Positions 30,812-39,110 of a stretch of 61,439 nt of DNA are shown here, one piece after another. Origin of the DNA: a virus; IMG/VR virus record IMGVR_UViG_3300043256_000338, positions 1 to 61,439 of that record. The stretch is one strand, 5' to 3'. Made by a program: the position numbers and the translations under genes. The notes under the pieces were generated by a model. That model was not told where the DNA came from. It ran no database searches and saw nothing but the letters and a program-made list of their open reading frames with translations. Numbering within the stretch: position 1 is the stretch's first letter; each line of letters starts with the position of its first letter.

Positions 30812-31227
30812 CGACGCTTGAGTCCCAACTTCTTCCGAACCCAGAAGACCGCCAGTTGGTGATTCTCGTCAGCCTCTTCGGGGGAGCTACTCGGGACCGG
30901 CGGTGGAGTGCCAACGGAACCCACGACTTGGGTCACATAGGGGGCAATCATCTCGGTGGGCATCGGGATCCAGTTCCCGTCATTGTCGACCTTCTCGAGC
31001 TCTGAGATGTCGATCGTCTTGACCCAGTTCCCGGCAACCTGGGTCTCCGCAATGACATGCGCCCCCCGCTGGGCGATCGCCCACTCGAGCATGTCGCTCT
31101 GCGGCTCATTTCGCCGATCACGGAGCGATACGAGGTACTGGATCACCTGGATGGCCAGGAAGCCGGCCGGCAAGCCCAAGGCGGACCCGAGGAAGGCAGC
31201 TAGGAGTACTTGGGAAGAGGCATCCAC
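30805..31227 (-). CDS. Membrane protein, 140 aa
   Basis: Not recognised. An N-terminal membrane segment (LLAAFLGSALGLPAGFLAIQ) is followed by a soluble domain and a Pro/Ser-rich linker before a basic C-terminus. Could be a superinfection-exclusion or signalling protein. It follows the HTH regulator by six bases and so is co-transcribed with it. Confidence 0.55.
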   Translation of the reverse strand: MDASSQVLLAAFLGSALGLPAGFLAIQVIQYLVSLRDRRNEPQSDMLEWAIAQRGAHVIAETQVAGNWVKTIDISELEKVDNDGNWIPMPTEMIAPYVTQVVGSVGTPPPVPSSSPEEADENHQLAVFWVRKKLGLKRRA

Positions 31228-31233
31228 GGTGAG

Positions 31234-31497
31234 CTATCCAGCCCTTGCCGCGGCCCACGCGGGGACGTCGTCCACAGAGACGATCGCAAGCCCGCACGCG
31301 TGGAGGATTTCCTCCACATGGCCGGAGAACGTGTTTTGCTCACCACGGAGGAATCGATAGACCGTTGACGGGGCAGCGGAAATGCCTCCGTGGTTTGCCA
31401 GGTCGTACTTGGAGACTCCGAGCTCCTCGATCCGCTCGAGGACGATGTCTCGAATCCAGAACTCGTTCAGGCGGTAGATGGTGGGGTTCTTCTTCAT
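31234..31497 (-). CDS. Small HTH regulator (Cro/CI-like)
   Basis: An 87-aa protein with a helix-turn-helix-like core: ERIEELGVSKYDLANHGGIS, then APSTVYRFLRGEQNTFSGHV. This matches the XRE/Cro-CI layout of a short DNA-binding dimer. ATG 31497 lies 20 bases below a dyad site at 31518-31533 that matches seven others in the genome. It is therefore the best candidate for the phage repressor or master regulator and probably controls itself. No separate Cro partner is seen. Confidence 0.7.
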   Translation of the reverse strand: MKKNPTIYRLNEFWIRDIVLERIEELGVSKYDLANHGGISAAPSTVYRFLRGEQNTFSGHVEEILHACGLAIVSVDDVPAWAAARAG

Positions 31498-31511
31498 GCT
31501 CGGGAGTCTAC

Positions 31512-31539
31512 CCCGTGCTCCTACCCGTGCAACTGATTA
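31512..31539 (-). promoter_or_regulatory. Promoter/operator G before the HTH regulator
   Basis: The minus strand has GTTGCAC-GG-GTAGGAG (31518-31533) then CACGGG where a -10 would be. Only 20 bases separate the dyad from the ATG, so a dimer bound here could block initiation or ribosome loading. The -10 is poor. Confidence 0.5.
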
Positions 31540-31869
31540 TGCCTCGTACGTTCCCTCGACGCCCCGCGCATCGCGGATGCAGGTACGACGATTCAAGTCT
31601 TCCAGAGCGCTGAACAGATGGGAAATGGCTCTTCCGTTTTCGCCACACGCAAACTTGCCATTGCACGCCGTCTGGAAGAACTCGAGCCTCTGCTTCGCAG
31701 CCCGAATCACGGTCTCGATGAAGCAGCCGTTCGGCTTCTTCTGGTCTTCGCCACGTCCCAGCGGACCATTCTGCCAGACAATCGTGAGCCCGGTCGCCTG
31801 TGCCAGACCACTGGCCGGATTCCCGTCCTTGTCGAGCATGTTCTCGACGTCTAGAGGTTGATCGTTCAT
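31537..31869 (-). CDS. Hypothetical protein, WQNGP type
   Basis: A 110-aa protein of a common phage type: TIVWQNGPLGRGEDQKKPNG, then FIETVIRAAKQRLEFFQTA and NGKFACGENGRAISHLFSAL, ending DLNRRTCIRDARGVEGT. Widespread in tailed phages of actinobacteria and others; no function known. Confidence 0.65.
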   Translation of the reverse strand: MNDQPLDVENMLDKDGNPASGLAQATGLTIVWQNGPLGRGEDQKKPNGCFIETVIRAAKQRLEFFQTACNGKFACGENGRAISHLFSALEDLNRRTCIRDARGVEGTYEA

Positions 31870-31886
31870 CCATCCATCCTTTCCAG

Positions 31887-32222
31887 TCAGAGTACCGGTG
31901 GGAGTCCCGCGACCATCCGAATCCCCATGGCCGCGATCGACAGACCACCACGAAGAACTGCCAAGATCCGCCGATCGAGGTCATCGGCATTCTCTACCGA
32001 AACGATCCCGGCCTTGATCGCGATGTTGTCCCGCTCCGCCAACAGTGCGAGGTCGTACCCCGGTTCGCCTACCAGGGTGGCCAGATGGTCAATACGCTCG
32101 GCTGTGTAGTCCGCGACAGCCTGCAGGTCGGCGATTAGGAAGATGCCCAGATCGCCAGACTCCAGGACGAGTTGATCCACGATCCCCGTGCCAAGCACAG
32201 CCGCGGCTTCCTGGCGGTTCAT
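31887..32222 (-). CDS. Hypothetical protein, 111 aa
   Basis: Not recognised. Helical and hydrophobic but without a clear membrane segment (FLIADLQAVADYTAERIDHL, then ILAVLRGGLSIAAMGIRMVA). Overlaps the upstream gene by four bases. Confidence 0.5.
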   Translation of the reverse strand: MNRQEAAAVLGTGIVDQLVLESGDLGIFLIADLQAVADYTAERIDHLATLVGEPGYDLALLAERDNIAIKAGIVSVENADDLDRRILAVLRGGLSIAAMGIRMVAGLPPVL

Positions 32223-32608
32223 CGAGCGTCCCTCCCGAGTAGGTACTTCCGGAGCCCCTCACCAAAGAGACGTGAGCGCTCCCGGAGCGACTCTGCGACG
32301 CCCGGGGTGATCTCGGCGGCCGCGACGCGGGCGACAATCCCAGACTCGCAGAGCTGGAACACCGGCGGCCAGAGCAGGTACGTATCAGCCGGCATCGGAT
32401 CCGAGTTGAATGCGACGAAGAAGACCCCGGCGATATCCGACGCCGCCGGCTGGGCCCCAAGGGGGAGCGCGGAGATGCCCTGGGATACGTCCACACTGAC
32501 TCCGGCCACCGCTGCCCGTAGTGCTGGGAGCAGCGCTTCCTCGCGAGCCACGGGGCCCGCGAGGCACCCCACAAGCAGCACCAGGAGGGCGAGTGAGTGC
32601 GCCCTCAT
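32219..32608 (-). CDS. Lipoprotein-like protein, 129 aa
   Basis: The N-terminus MRAHSLALLVLLVGCLAG is a signal peptide with a lipobox-like LVGC, so it may be a lipid-anchored protein. The mature part is helical at the end (ESLRERSRLFGEGLRKYLLG). Candidate outer-membrane spanin component or exclusion lipoprotein. ATG 32608 overlaps the upstream stop by four bases. Confidence 0.6.
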   Translation of the reverse strand: MRAHSLALLVLLVGCLAGPVAREEALLPALRAAVAGVSVDVSQGISALPLGAQPAASDIAGVFFVAFNSDPMPADTYLLWPPVFQLCESGIVARVAAAEITPGVAESLRERSRLFGEGLRKYLLGRDAR

Positions 32609-33354
32609 TCGCCCGGGCTCCCGTGGTAGACCTTCGGACCGTCGCCAAGAGCCGTCCGCAGATGCGCAATCGTCTGGTTGACCGCCGAGAACCGCGCCAT
32701 CTCGATGCCGTCCGCCGATGGCACGAATCGGATGCACTCCTCGTCGAGGTCCAGGAACAGGCCAACATCGACCGTGGCCTCGAAGCGGAACCCCGGGTTG
32801 ATGAACACTGGTGTGTTCACGACGAAGGACTCCGGGACATCCTCCGCTTGCTGGACCTTCGCCTCGACCGATTTGCCCAGCGATTCCTTGCCATGCTGGA
32901 CCGTGCTCGCGCCGTCCGATCGACGCTGGAAGTTGATCTTCCGGAGCGAGTTGATGACGCCTTGATTCTGGAGCTCGAGATTGAACTGCAGGCAGCGGAT
33001 CGCCTGGGCCGGAGAATACCCGCGATCGCCGAGTTGCATGAGCTTGACGAATCGACTCGAGTACTGGAAATCCATCGACATGAGCTCCCAGCGGTCCTCG
33101 ATATCGAGCACCAGATAAACGCCGGAGCAATCCACGTACAGCTCACAGCTATCAAAGACGGATGTAGCGTACTCGACAAAGCTCTCGAAACTGACCAGAG
33201 ATCCGTTGATCGGTTTCCTAGATCGCGCGTGTTCTTCGAACCTTCCGTTGTGCGCTACGAACACCTTCTCTGGCATCGAATCGCACGTCACGATCTTCGG
33301 AACGTTTGCGACCGCAGCGAATTCTCGCAGCTTGACCAGGAACTCAGCCAGCAT
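32605..33354 (-). CDS. DUF2303-like protein (tentative)
   Basis: A 249-aa mixed alpha/beta protein. SFESFVEYATSVFDSCELYV and SMDFQYSSRFVKLMQLGD recall the DUF2303 phage family, whose role is unknown but whose gene sits near recombination or repressor genes. Overlaps its neighbours by four and 11 bases. Confidence 0.5.
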   Translation of the reverse strand: MLAEFLVKLREFAAVANVPKIVTCDSMPEKVFVAHNGRFEEHARSRKPINGSLVSFESFVEYATSVFDSCELYVDCSGVYLVLDIEDRWELMSMDFQYSSRFVKLMQLGDRGYSPAQAIRCLQFNLELQNQGVINSLRKINFQRRSDGASTVQHGKESLGKSVEAKVQQAEDVPESFVVNTPVFINPGFRFEATVDVGLFLDLDEECIRFVPSADGIEMARFSAVNQTIAHLRTALGDGPKVYHGSPGE

Positions 33355-33751
33355 TGGTCACCTCCACATCGCTGGTGCTGTCCGGCTCGGAGACATCGCG
33401 CGGCTCTGTGAGATCCAGCGTCCGCTGGTTGATATCCTCCGGAGACAGCTCATTGAAAAACAGCCCACCAGGGGTCGCCGCCATGTTGTAAGTCTGACTC
33501 TTGCGAGTCGGGATGGACTCCTTGATCTCGCAGTTCACGTCCACGGAGCTCAGGTCGCCCTCCTCCGTGGCCTTCGGCTCGATGACTACCGTCATCGAGA
33601 CCTTGCGAGCAGCGCTCACGCCGGGGCGGTCCCGGCAGTCCTCCTCCGCCCGGCGGAGCGCCTGCTCGAACGCGACGGCTACCCTTCCGGCGTCGATCCT
33701 GCAGATCGCGTCCAGAGACAGCTTCTCGAGCCCCACGGGACCCCCTTTCAT
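33344..33751 (-). CDS. Hypothetical protein, 135 aa
   Basis: Not recognised. ATG 33751 overlaps the TGA of a 30-codon leader ORF (ATGA). Beta-rich core (KVSMTVVIEPKATEEGDLSS) and an acidic Ser/Asp/Glu tail (EPRDVSEPDSTSDVEV). The intrinsic terminator at 33761-33795 lies 10 bases upstream, inside the leader, so expression needs readthrough. Confidence 0.55.
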   Translation of the reverse strand: MKGGPVGLEKLSLDAICRIDAGRVAVAFEQALRRAEEDCRDRPGVSAARKVSMTVVIEPKATEEGDLSSVDVNCEIKESIPTRKSQTYNMAATPGGLFFNELSPEDINQRTLDLTEPRDVSEPDSTSDVEVTNAG

Positions 33752-33840
33752 CGGCTTGGGAAAAAAGCCCCGGGTGCCGACAAGCAACCCGGGGCCGGAG
33801 GTGCCGTCACGTTGGTTCGGGTGGGCTTGAATGCAGTCAT
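33748..33840 (-). CDS. Leader ORF, 30 aa
   Basis: A 31-codon ORF (ATG 33840, TGA at 33748-33750) that spans an intrinsic terminator and ends by overlapping the next ATG. Its peptide is Pro/Ala/Thr-rich (FKPTRTNVTAPPAPG). No Shine-Dalgarno is visible. Coupling of its stop to the following start is the main evidence; it may be chance. Confidence 0.3.
   Translation of the reverse strand: MTAFKPTRTNVTAPPAPGCLSAPGAFFPSR
33761..33795 (-). terminator. Intrinsic terminator / attenuator
   Basis: On the minus strand the perfect 9-bp stem GCCCCGGGT / ACCCGGGGC with an 11-nt loop is followed by six T. It lies between promoter B (33885-33906) and the ATG at 33751, so the short leader transcript would end here unless terminator folding is prevented. 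Confidence 0.75.
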
Positions 33841-33884
33841 GGTCAAAGTCGAAGGCGAGACGCGCGGCACGGGGGCACGGTAGC

Positions 33885-33912
33885 CATATGGTCGCACGCG
33901 TGCAACTAGATC
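33885..33912 (-). promoter_or_regulatory. Promoter B with 7-2-7 dyad
   Basis: The minus strand has GTTGCAC-GC-GTGCGAC (33891-33906) directly followed by the -10-like CATATG. This is the second most symmetric copy of the dyad. The -35 is poor (GGATCT). Lies in the 173-bp gap before the 33751 gene. Confidence 0.6.
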
Positions 33913-33924
33913 CCCAAGCGGGGG

Positions 33925-34212
33925 TCAGGAATTGAGAGCGATCGCAAACCGCCCATCACGAGCTCGGATGTACCTAATCTGTCCGCTCTCGTACGACTTG
34001 GCGATCTCGGGGCGGATCTGGATCAGGGCCATCAGCACGTTCTTGGCCGTATCGAGATCCCTGAACAGCAAGACAGAATCGGCCTGCGACCAGTCCAGCC
34101 CCAAGTGCACGACACTCCGGAACTTGTCGTAGCCCGACAGGACCAAGAGATCACCGGTGTGGAAGAGTGCCTCGGAGCTAACGAGGCGTGCCAGAGGAAG
34201 AAGGTCTTGCAT
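33925..34212 (-). CDS. Hypothetical protein, 95 aa
   Basis: Not recognised. ATG 34212 has GGGAG five bases upstream. Contains VSSEALFHTGDLLVLSGYDK, FRDLDTAKNVLMALIQIRPE and a beta end GRFAIALNS. It is the first gene of the early transcription unit, behind promoter F. Confidence 0.55.
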   Translation of the reverse strand: MQDLLPLARLVSSEALFHTGDLLVLSGYDKFRSVVHLGLDWSQADSVLLFRDLDTAKNVLMALIQIRPEIAKSYESGQIRYIRARDGRFAIALNS

Positions 34213-34226
34213 AACGACTCCCATCG

Positions 34227-34255
34227 TTAGAGGTCGCACCATTGCAACCATCCAA
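34227..34255 (-). promoter_or_regulatory. Promoter F with 7-2-7 dyad
   Basis: Minus strand: -35 TTGGAT, 17-bp spacer holding GTTGCAA-TG-GTGCGAC (34233-34248), then CTCTAA at the -10. Drives the early genes starting at 34212 and lies just below the hairpin that ends the tail operon. Confidence 0.55.
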
Positions 34256-34273
34256 GCGTACGATGGGTTCGGC

Positions 34274-34298
34274 GCTCCGGGCCATTCGGGCCCGGAGC
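34274..34298 (-). terminator. Hairpin after the tail operon
   Basis: Perfect 10-bp stem GCTCCGGGCC / GGCCCGGAGC with a 5-nt loop, 20 bases after the tail-tip stop. No U tract follows on the minus strand, so it may work with Rho or as an RNA-stabilising end. It divides the late from the early unit. Confidence 0.55.
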
Positions 34299-34317
34299 GA
34301 TTCATGGGAAATACCGC

Positions 34318-37300
34318 CTACGTAAGCGGTTGTGTTGCATCAACAAGAGCATCGATCTGAGCTTCCGAGAGCGCACGCTTGTAGATCCGGAAGTCGTCTA
34401 TCTCGACCTCCTCGGGTGTCAACGCCTGCTCCGGGGACCCACTGTGGTAGGCGGCCCCGATGACAAGGGGGTGGTCGGTCGTCTGGACCGTCCCGCAGCC
34501 AGTCCGATTCGTGTACCCCGGGGTCGGAGTCGTCGCTCCATCCTTGATGTAGACCGTCAGAGTCCCGCCTGCAGCAGTCGTGATGACCATCGACGCATGG
34601 ATCCACTTGTCCTCGTCGTCGACGTTGTCGGCCCCGCCGAACGTGACCAACGCCGAATGGATCGTTCCGTCGTTCTCGATGAATACGAAATTGAAGCCTC
34701 CAGCCGGCGGGTCGTTGTAAAACAGGTAGACCGAGCGATTGGTGTACGGCGACCCAGAGTCGAAATCAGTGGCCGACCAGAATATCTGATTGGCTTTCGC
34801 GACAGCGCCGCCGGCCGGGAGCTTGATCCAGAGACAGATAGTCCATTCCTCGGCACCGACCGGTAACAGGTTCTTCCGCAGTGCAAGAGCATTCGAGATG
34901 GTCAAGTGCTCAATCGTCACGTCGCTCACACCATCGGTCGTCTTGACGGCATTGGAGAACTGCCCAGTCGTTGACACACAATCGTTATTGTCCGTGAAGT
35001 CCGTGGCGCTCCCAAAGCGAGCAGCCCTGGCCACCGGAGAGACCCCAGTAGACGGCTCGTTCATGTTCCAGTAGCCGACCAGGCTCGCGAGGTCGGTGTC
35101 CGTGTTGAACACAACGTAGGCGACGTCAGCCCCATCCTGATCCAGGATCCCGATCGTGTTGAGCGGGGCCTCGCTCGTGTCCCCGTGCCGGAATTCGAGC
35201 TCGTCATTTATCGAAAATGACTCGCCGGACAGAGATGCCAGAGCTGTCCACGCCCCGTTATTGATGCGGTACTGGACACCCGTGATTGACGTCCCCATCG
35301 TGAGATCGTGCGTCACTGCTCCGGCGACGATGTAGGTCCGCGAGACCGGCCCGTTGGCGAAAACCGTCCCAAGATTCGTCAGGCCCACGAGAACGGCGCT
35401 GGTGGGAGAGCTCAGGTAAGCCATTGGCACCCTAGCCTCGTATACCACCGAATCGACTGTGTGACGCACCAGGACAGAAACCGAGAGCCCGTCAGAGCCA
35501 GGGATCTCGCCATTGAGTATGGACAGCACGTCAGCCCGCACGAGCACTCCCGCGCGCCCGTTGATCCATCCACCCTGCCCGGCGACCAAGGCCAGTCCAT
35601 CACCATCGACCACGACAGCCGAGAGTTGGCTTTCGTGGTCGTGCTTCGCCTGGAAACCGGCATCCAGGTTCGCCGCGTCGTCCGATAATGAGATGACCTC
35701 GTCCTCGGTCTCCCAGTCGCGACGGTCCCACTCGACGTCAATTCCGGTGGTGTCCCCGCCCGGGTTCGTGATCGTCGCATCCAGATCTGGAGCAGACTCG
35801 AACCGAACCGCGTCCACGAGGAGCTGGAACGGCGGGTAGGGGCGCAAGTAGCGGTTATCCATCTGGAGCGAGAAGGTGACCGCCGCCGCCTCGAGCAGCT
35901 CGGCGTCCCGCGATACCGTGCGAATCTGAGCCTCGACGAAGCGCCCAGCCGCTATTGGGGTGTCACTCAGGCCACCGGAGACGTACAGCAGGTACACCAG
36001 CACGCTCGAGGCATGGTCAGCAGGCACCGAATCGAGCATGCCTCGGTAGGCCGTCGTGAAGCTGAACAGCGACCCTCCGTCGTCGACATAGTCCGTAACC
36101 CCAATGAACTCGTCGCCGATCATGATCATGTTCGCGAGCTCGCGTCCGATCTCGGCAGCCGACGCCCCGTCCTGGTCGAACAGGAGCGCGATCAGCGACT
36201 TCGAATCGGGGGACCCGGAGAACTGGATGGTGGTCGTCGGGTTGGCGTCTCCAGCCGCCAGGCTGACGTTCAGGGAGCCGATGAGGAACAGCCCAGGCGA
36301 GAACCCGTCCTGGACGTAGGTCCCACCAGGTGGGCTCACAGTGTTGTTCCGCTGGAAGAATTTCAGGGCCGTCTCGCCAGCCTGAGCCCGGGCACCATAG
36401 AAGATCCGGTCCGCGACCCCTATCAGAAGCGGGTCCACGTCGCGATCGATGATCGCCTTCGGAGCCTCGAACACGAGCTGCTGGTTCGTCGGGATCGCTT
36501 CCACACCTTGAGACGGGAGCGTCCAAAGCGGGGCCGGCGGCACGCCAAAGAAGCCAACCTCGAGCGAGAAGATGTCCTGAGAGACGCCGAGTGTCATATT
36601 CCCGCCGATCTCCCCGAAATCGACCCGAGTCAGGCGTATCGGGAGATCGATGATGCCAAGGGATTCGTCTGTCCATCGGATGACCTGAGCCGGCTGTGCA
36701 TCCCAGAACTCGCGGGTGACGATGATTGTCGCCTTGGCTAGCGGAAACGAGTAGAAGCGCAGGTCGCGCGCAGCCAGATCATTGGCAAGCACAGCACTCT
36801 TGCAACCTGGGTAATTGATCGTAGACGAGATGACCTTGCCCTGCTGCATCCGTTGATTGGCCAGGTTGTCAGATCTGGCGAACGTCGAGAAGTATTCGCG
36901 GGCTCGATCGACGAACGAGATCCGGATCTGATTCGTGGTCCCGTCCCACGTCTGCCTCGCGAACTCCCGCACCACCACCTTGTTTTCGATGTTGATCCCG
37001 TTGAGCTCTGAGAGCCGAGGGCCGCCGTAGACCGTCCCTCCCGGGACCTCGTTGATGAGAGTCTCCGACACCCGGACAGTCGTGGACGTCGTTGCAGCCA
37101 CCGTCTTGCGGCCGTTGTTCTGACTGTTGTCCATGCCGTCAGCCCAAATCGACTGTCCTACAGCGAACGAAAAACCTCCGCCCGGGACGGTGTACGTATC
37201 GCCACCGGTGACCTCTGAAATCGTGTGGTTCACCGTATAGTCGAGTCGAGCTAGCTTGATCTTGTAGAGCCCAGTCCGGCGATCGAAGTAGAGCACGCCG

Positions 37301-38298
37301 TTGATCTGCCGCTGCACCAAGGTGAGCAACTCGCGAATCGAAAGGTGACGCTCGAACTGGATCGAGAAGCCGTTCCCCTCAGTGTGCAGCGTATCAGCGG
37401 CCTCCGAGAAGTTGGCCAAGTCCACCAGTGTCGAGGAGCGTCCCATGCCCCAGATGTCGTCCCGGATAGCCTCATAGATGATCTCCATCGGATTCAAGTC
37501 GTTTGAATCAACGATGTGCTCGCCAGTGGTGTAGTCCCCATTCTGAGCCACGGCAGAAGCGTCCGTGAACAGCCGTGACGGGAACCTCGAGACCTCGAAC
37601 CCGAAGGGCTTGATGGCAGTCGTGTTTCCAATCCATCCACCTTCGAATACGTAGTGGGCAGTCCCTCGCTGGCCAGAGATCGGCGTCTGAAACGTGTCTA
37701 GATAGGTGCTCGCGACCTGGGTCTGCGAACCGGGGAAGAACTCAACCGAACTGACGACCCCGCCGGATCCGAAGTCGTTACCCCCGAGGATCCCGGGTTC
37801 GTTGATCTGTGTGTCGGCTGCGCCGATCGGCTTGTCGCCAATAAAGACGTTTTGAAGCGTCACGTCTGCAGCAGCACCGCCACTACAGATCGCCATGTCA
37901 ATGCCGACAAAGTAGCGGAACCCCGTGGTGATACTCTTCTTCGACCACAGGCCCACCTTGATCTTCTCGCGAATCGGTATCTGGCGGAAGTCACCCCACC
38001 AGGTGACGTTCGGGCCCGAGACCTTCACTTGCCCAAAGATGAGAGGTACAGGACGTCCCTCAATCGCCGTCGGAAAGTTGAAGTCTCCCTCTCCGGCAGG
38101 CTTCGCGTTCTCAATATCCGGCTTTGGCCTGAGAAGCTCCGACAGGACCAGGGACACACCAGAGATGATGAGCCCGACGATCAACATCGTCACGAAATCG
38201 GCATTGACGATCCCAGCGTCGTCTTTGGTATTCCACCGGTAGAGACCGAACCCGATGGCAAACAGATAGCTGCAGAGGACCAGGACAGGGTTTCGCAT
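34318..38298 (-). CDS. Tail tip / host-specificity protein with C-terminal LamG domain
   Basis: A 1326-aa tail tip attachment protein. Two hydrophobic segments lie at the N-terminus (about 1-20 and 37-55). Then comes the typical tip-protein start IEGRPVPLIFGQVKVSGPNV and WWGDFRQIPI. A large baseplate-hub-like region and fibronectin-type sequences follow. At about 1120-1320 a concanavalin-like LamG/jelly-roll domain (LVGYWNMNEPSTGV, EEWTICLWIKLPAGG) probably binds a glycan receptor. Its length is similar to gpJ-type proteins. It is the last gene of the structural cluster. Confidence 0.8.
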   Translation of the reverse strand: MRNPVLVLCSYLFAIGFGLYRWNTKDDAGIVNADFVTMLIVGLIISGVSLVLSELLRPKPDIENAKPAGEGDFNFPTAIEGRPVPLIFGQVKVSGPNVTWWGDFRQIPIREKIKVGLWSKKSITTGFRYFVGIDMAICSGGAAADVTLQNVFIGDKPIGAADTQINEPGILGGNDFGSGGVVSSVEFFPGSQTQVASTYLDTFQTPISGQRGTAHYVFEGGWIGNTTAIKPFGFEVSRFPSRLFTDASAVAQNGDYTTGEHIVDSNDLNPMEIIYEAIRDDIWGMGRSSTLVDLANFSEAADTLHTEGNGFSIQFERHLSIRELLTLVQRQINGVLYFDRRTGLYKIKLARLDYTVNHTISEVTGGDTYTVPGGGFSFAVGQSIWADGMDNSQNNGRKTVAATTSTTVRVSETLINEVPGGTVYGGPRLSELNGINIENKVVVREFARQTWDGTTNQIRISFVDRAREYFSTFARSDNLANQRMQQGKVISSTINYPGCKSAVLANDLAARDLRFYSFPLAKATIIVTREFWDAQPAQVIRWTDESLGIIDLPIRLTRVDFGEIGGNMTLGVSQDIFSLEVGFFGVPPAPLWTLPSQGVEAIPTNQQLVFEAPKAIIDRDVDPLLIGVADRIFYGARAQAGETALKFFQRNNTVSPPGGTYVQDGFSPGLFLIGSLNVSLAAGDANPTTTIQFSGSPDSKSLIALLFDQDGASAAEIGRELANMIMIGDEFIGVTDYVDDGGSLFSFTTAYRGMLDSVPADHASSVLVYLLYVSGGLSDTPIAAGRFVEAQIRTVSRDAELLEAAAVTFSLQMDNRYLRPYPPFQLLVDAVRFESAPDLDATITNPGGDTTGIDVEWDRRDWETEDEVISLSDDAANLDAGFQAKHDHESQLSAVVVDGDGLALVAGQGGWINGRAGVLVRADVLSILNGEIPGSDGLSVSVLVRHTVDSVVYEARVPMAYLSSPTSAVLVGLTNLGTVFANGPVSRTYIVAGAVTHDLTMGTSITGVQYRINNGAWTALASLSGESFSINDELEFRHGDTSEAPLNTIGILDQDGADVAYVVFNTDTDLASLVGYWNMNEPSTGVSPVARAARFGSATDFTDNNDCVSTTGQFSNAVKTTDGVSDVTIEHLTISNALALRKNLLPVGAEEWTICLWIKLPAGGAVAKANQIFWSATDFDSGSPYTNRSVYLFYNDPPAGGFNFVFIENDGTIHSALVTFGGADNVDDEDKWIHASMVITTAAGGTLTVYIKDGATTPTPGYTNRTGCGTVQTTDHPLVIGAAYHSGSPEQALTPEEVEIDDFRIYKRALSEAQIDALVDATQPLT

Positions 38299-39110
38299 CA
38301 GTCCAGCCCTTCGAACGGGTTCTTGGTCGGCACGTATGGGAACCCCGTGTGGTTCACCGTGTTGCTGTACACGAGATCGCAGTCCTCATCGATGATGTGG
38401 TTGCACCCAGGGAGGATCCGCACCGTCGCAGCTGCAGGGCTGTCCAGGAACGGCAGATCGACCGTCATGATTCGTCCGGACTGGACAACGATCGACCGGA
38501 ACTCATTTAGATGCTCGATGAATCCTCCGAGCCAGTAGCCAGCCACCTCCGTCGAGAGCTGCCCAGAGTCGATCGTCACGACACGGTCAACAACAGTCGC
38601 CACAGTCACGTTCTCATCGAATGCTGGTTCTGAGATCGTGCAGCGGTCGTCGTACAGATTGTTGTTACATTGCCCCTGAAACGTGTCGCGAGGAATGACC
38701 TTGCTGCTTGCACTCGTGATCGGCCGGCAAGCAAGGTTTGCTTTCCGCAAGTCATCCACGAAACCAACTGTCGAGACCGAACCCTGAAAGACGAAGATCG
38801 CCTCCGCCGAAGGGTCCGGAACATGGAGCTGGCGGATCGTAATCTCGGGAAATTCGCCGGGGATGATCCCGATGTACAGCCTGGCGAAAACGTTGTTTCC
38901 GGGCAGCTCGATATTGACCTGCCCGTCCTTCGAATCGATCGTCGAGATGATCCGGGACCGCTCGATTGGCGTCGCGGTGTAGACCTGCGTCTGAAAGGTG
39001 AAGTCCTTCTCGGCATTCGTGTACCGAAACTTCGTGAGCCCGAGTGAGAACTCGTAGAGCTCAAGCGGTGCCCCTGAATCGACGCTCTCCTCATACTGCT
39101 CGAAGCTCAT
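38298..39110 (-). CDS. DUF2163-like tail protein
   Basis: A 270-aa tail-tip or baseplate-hub protein. The PLELYEFSLGLTKFRYTNAE region, TATPIERSRI and several Cys (ANLACRPIT, GCNHIIDEDC) are typical for the DUF2163 family encoded next to tip proteins in siphoviruses. Stop and start overlap with both neighbours by one and four bases. Confidence 0.72.
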   Translation of the reverse strand: MSFEQYEESVDSGAPLELYEFSLGLTKFRYTNAEKDFTFQTQVYTATPIERSRIISTIDSKDGQVNIELPGNNVFARLYIGIIPGEFPEITIRQLHVPDPSAEAIFVFQGSVSTVGFVDDLRKANLACRPITSASSKVIPRDTFQGQCNNNLYDDRCTISEPAFDENVTVATVVDRVVTIDSGQLSTEVAGYWLGGFIEHLNEFRSIVVQSGRIMTVDLPFLDSPAAATVRILPGCNHIIDEDCDLVYSNTVNHTGFPYVPTKNPFEGLD

